The translations under genes and the position numbers were made by a program. Below the pieces are notes generated by a model, which was not told the DNA's origin, did no database searches, and was given only the letters and a program-made list of their open reading frames with translations. A stretch of 64,000 nucleotides of DNA from Burkholderia ubonensis. Lineage in GTDB: Bacteria > Pseudomonadota > Gammaproteobacteria > Burkholderiales > Burkholderiaceae. Shown here one piece after another: positions 62,868 through 64,000 of this stretch. Each line of letters starts with the position of its first letter. Positions within the stretch are counted from its first letter, which is position 1. Location of the stretch: NCBI RefSeq assembly GCF_902833085.1, contig NZ_CADFEB010000004.1:124001-188000 (forward strand), written 5' to 3'.

Positions 62868-63830
62868 ATGGATACCCTCGTCAGCATGAATGTGTTTCGC
62901 TACGTCGTCGAAGTGGGCAGCTTCGTCGGCGCGGCGGAGCGCATGCAGATGTCGGCGGCGATGGCGAGCAAGCACGTGATGCATCTCGAGCAGCAGCTCG
63001 GCGCGCGGCTGCTGCATCGCACGACCCGACGCGTTGCGCCCACCGAAGCGGGGCGCGAATACTACGAGCGCCTCGTGCAGGCGCTGTCCGAACTCGACGA
63101 AGCCGGGCAGGCGGTCGGCGCCGCGAGCGTCGTGCCGCAGGGCCGGCTGCGCGTAACGTCGCTGTCCGCGTTCGGGCTGCGCCACGTGATGCAGGCGGTG
63201 ACCGACTACGCGGACCGCTACACCGACGTGACGGTCGAGATCACGCTGTCCGACCGCGTCGTCGAGCTGATCGACGAAGGCTACGATGTCGCGGTGCGCG
63301 CGGCGCCGAGCGGGCTGAAGTCGTCGTCGCTGGTCGCGCGGCAGATCGCGACCGCGCACATCATGCTTGTCGCGTCGCCCGACTATCTGGAGAAGCGCGG
63401 CACGCCGCAGACGATCGCCGATCTCGCGCACCACAACTACCTGCGGCGCGACACGAACGCGACGGTGCTCGATGCGATGGTGACCGACGCGGCCGCCGCG
63501 TCGCGCGTGAATCTCAACGGCAACCTGATCGTCAACCACCTCGAAGGGTTGCGCGCGGCTGTGCTCGGCGGCGCGGGCATCGCGCTGCTCGGCACCGAAG
63601 TGGTCGGCGACGACCTCGAGGCCGGGCGTCTCGTGCCGGTGCTGCTCGATGCGGTGCCGCCGCGCGAGCTGCCGATCTATGCGGTGTACGCGAGCCGCCG
63701 CCATGTGTCGGCGAAGGTGCGCTCGTTCGTCGATTTCCTCGCCGCGCGGTTCGAGAACGAATCGCTGTGCCCGTCGATCGAGGCGCGCCTGCGCGTGCTG
63801 CCGATCACGCGGATCAAGCGCGCGGGCTAA
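62868..63830 (+). CDS. LysR-family transcriptional regulator
   Basis: 320 aa from the ATG giving MDTLVSMNVFRYVVEVGSFV; an in-frame TTG five codons upstream is unlikely. The winged helix-turn-helix (about 5-62) reads FVGAAERMQMSAAMASKHVMHLEQQLGARLL. The effector domain (about 90-300) is of the CrgA/DsdC-like group common in beta-proteobacteria, with VVPQGRLRVTSLSAFG. Target genes are not evident; the neighbours are a porin and a convergent gene at the window edge. Confidence 0.9.
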   Translation: MDTLVSMNVFRYVVEVGSFVGAAERMQMSAAMASKHVMHLEQQLGARLLHRTTRRVAPTEAGREYYERLVQALSELDEAGQAVGAASVVPQGRLRVTSLSAFGLRHVMQAVTDYADRYTDVTVEITLSDRVVELIDEGYDVAVRAAPSGLKSSSLVARQIATAHIMLVASPDYLEKRGTPQTIADLAHHNYLRRDTNATVLDAMVTDAAAASRVNLNGNLIVNHLEGLRAAVLGGAGIALLGTEVVGDDLEAGRLVPVLLDAVPPRELPIYAVYASRRHVSAKVRSFVDFLAARFENESLCPSIEARLRVLPITRIKRAG

Positions 63831-63877
63831 GCGATGTGAGCGACGCGCTTTCGTCGAAGGAAACCCGCAGCAAGCAA

Positions 63878-63914
63878 AAAGCGCGAACGCCGTGAGGCGT
63901 TCGCGCTTTCGTTT
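63878..63914. terminator. Bidirectional terminator
   Basis: A 14-bp perfect stem AAAGCGCGAACGCC (63878-63891) / GGCGTTCGCGCTTT (63896-63909) with a GTGA loop, As on the left and CGTTTT on the right, between convergent genes. Confidence 0.9.
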
Positions 63915-63944
63915 TGTGCGACGGATTCGACGTGACGCGCCGCG

Positions 63945-64000
63945 TCAGCGCGCAATGCCGAGCCGCGCCTTCGTGTCGTCGTATTCGCGCTTCAGGCGCT
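63945..64000 (-). CDS. C-terminal end of an unidentified gene (partial)
   Basis: Only the last 18 codons lie in the window, ending RLKREYDDTKARLGIAR, a charged amphipathic C-terminus. It faces the LysR gene across the bidirectional terminator. The family cannot be named from so little sequence. Confidence 0.5.
   Translation of the reverse strand, partial: RLKREYDDTKARLGIAR

Noticed and set aside
1..64000. CRISPR arrays, insertion sequences, prophage, rRNA or tRNA genes
   Set aside because: No regularly spaced repeats, transposase or integrase genes, or conserved RNA gene sequences were seen on either strand.

Overview
The window is a high-GC (about two-thirds G+C) beta-proteobacterial chromosome segment. 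Gene content and order point to Burkholderia, probably the cepacia complex: flgI-flgJ-flgK-flgL, a spermidine/putrescine locus, glmS/glmU, the ttcA-folB-SDR-midA-like group, and OmpC-type porins. The genus is an inference from gene families; no database search was run. Most genes are housekeeping or metabolic. Lower-GC accessory patches occur at 18500-19650 (Rhs tip and immunity), 45033-45770 (toxin-antitoxin) and 53371-53960 (two-gene island).

Layout. 1-5946 holds the end of the flagellar rod/ring operon (flgI, flgJ), a PilZ-type flagellar brake gene, and flgK-flgL; two good sigma-28 promoters can be read. 5947-6466 has no protein gene. It carries a structured RNA-like element just downstream of flgL and, on the opposite strand, a candidate small RNA with a textbook terminator. 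6467-7774 is an NCS2 nucleobase permease. 7802-12608 (minus) is an archaic (spore-coat-U type) chaperone-usher pilus operon. 13509-16878 holds a LysR gene divergent from a split chromate transporter, a PhnA-type zinc-ribbon gene and a DUF1275 membrane gene. 17288-18427 is a porin. 19025-24167 (minus) is an Rhs polymorphic toxin with its immunity gene, plus a 44-bp displaced Rhs-core remnant beyond it. 24616-26932 holds a small acidic protein, a glutathione reductase and a 5'-truncated DUF799 lipoprotein remnant.

27002-42451 is the most coherent system: a polyamine locus. On the minus strand ten genes run puuD, puuA, spuC, potF, potG, potH, potI, a DUF3138 outer-membrane porin, and two PuuB-like oxidases. 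On the plus strand lie a PuuR-like cupin regulator and the PuuC-like aldehyde dehydrogenase. Together they can import putrescine, glutamylate it, oxidise it, and release GABA, with SpuC as a parallel transaminase route. The embedded DUF3138 porin is a candidate outer-membrane polyamine channel.

42497-44934 holds a CopZ-like chaperone, a cupredoxin plus FTR1 ferrous-iron importer pair, and two small proteins. 45033-45711 is a RelE/HigA-type toxin-antitoxin pair with a palindromic operator. 45803-50566 holds glmS, glmU, ttcA and folB. An SDR lacking its YxxxK motif (50622-51383) is divergent from a MidA-like methyltransferase and a DUF2905 protein. 53174-53880 is an AT-rich two-gene island with membrane-active character. 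53985-57186 is a LacI-controlled operon with a mannose-isomerase-like AGE protein and a PfkB kinase. 57369-59204 encodes an EAL/GGDEF protein. The right end holds an SBF-type transporter, a secreted Gly/Pro-rich protein, a second porin, a LysR regulator, and the C-terminus of an unidentified minus-strand gene.
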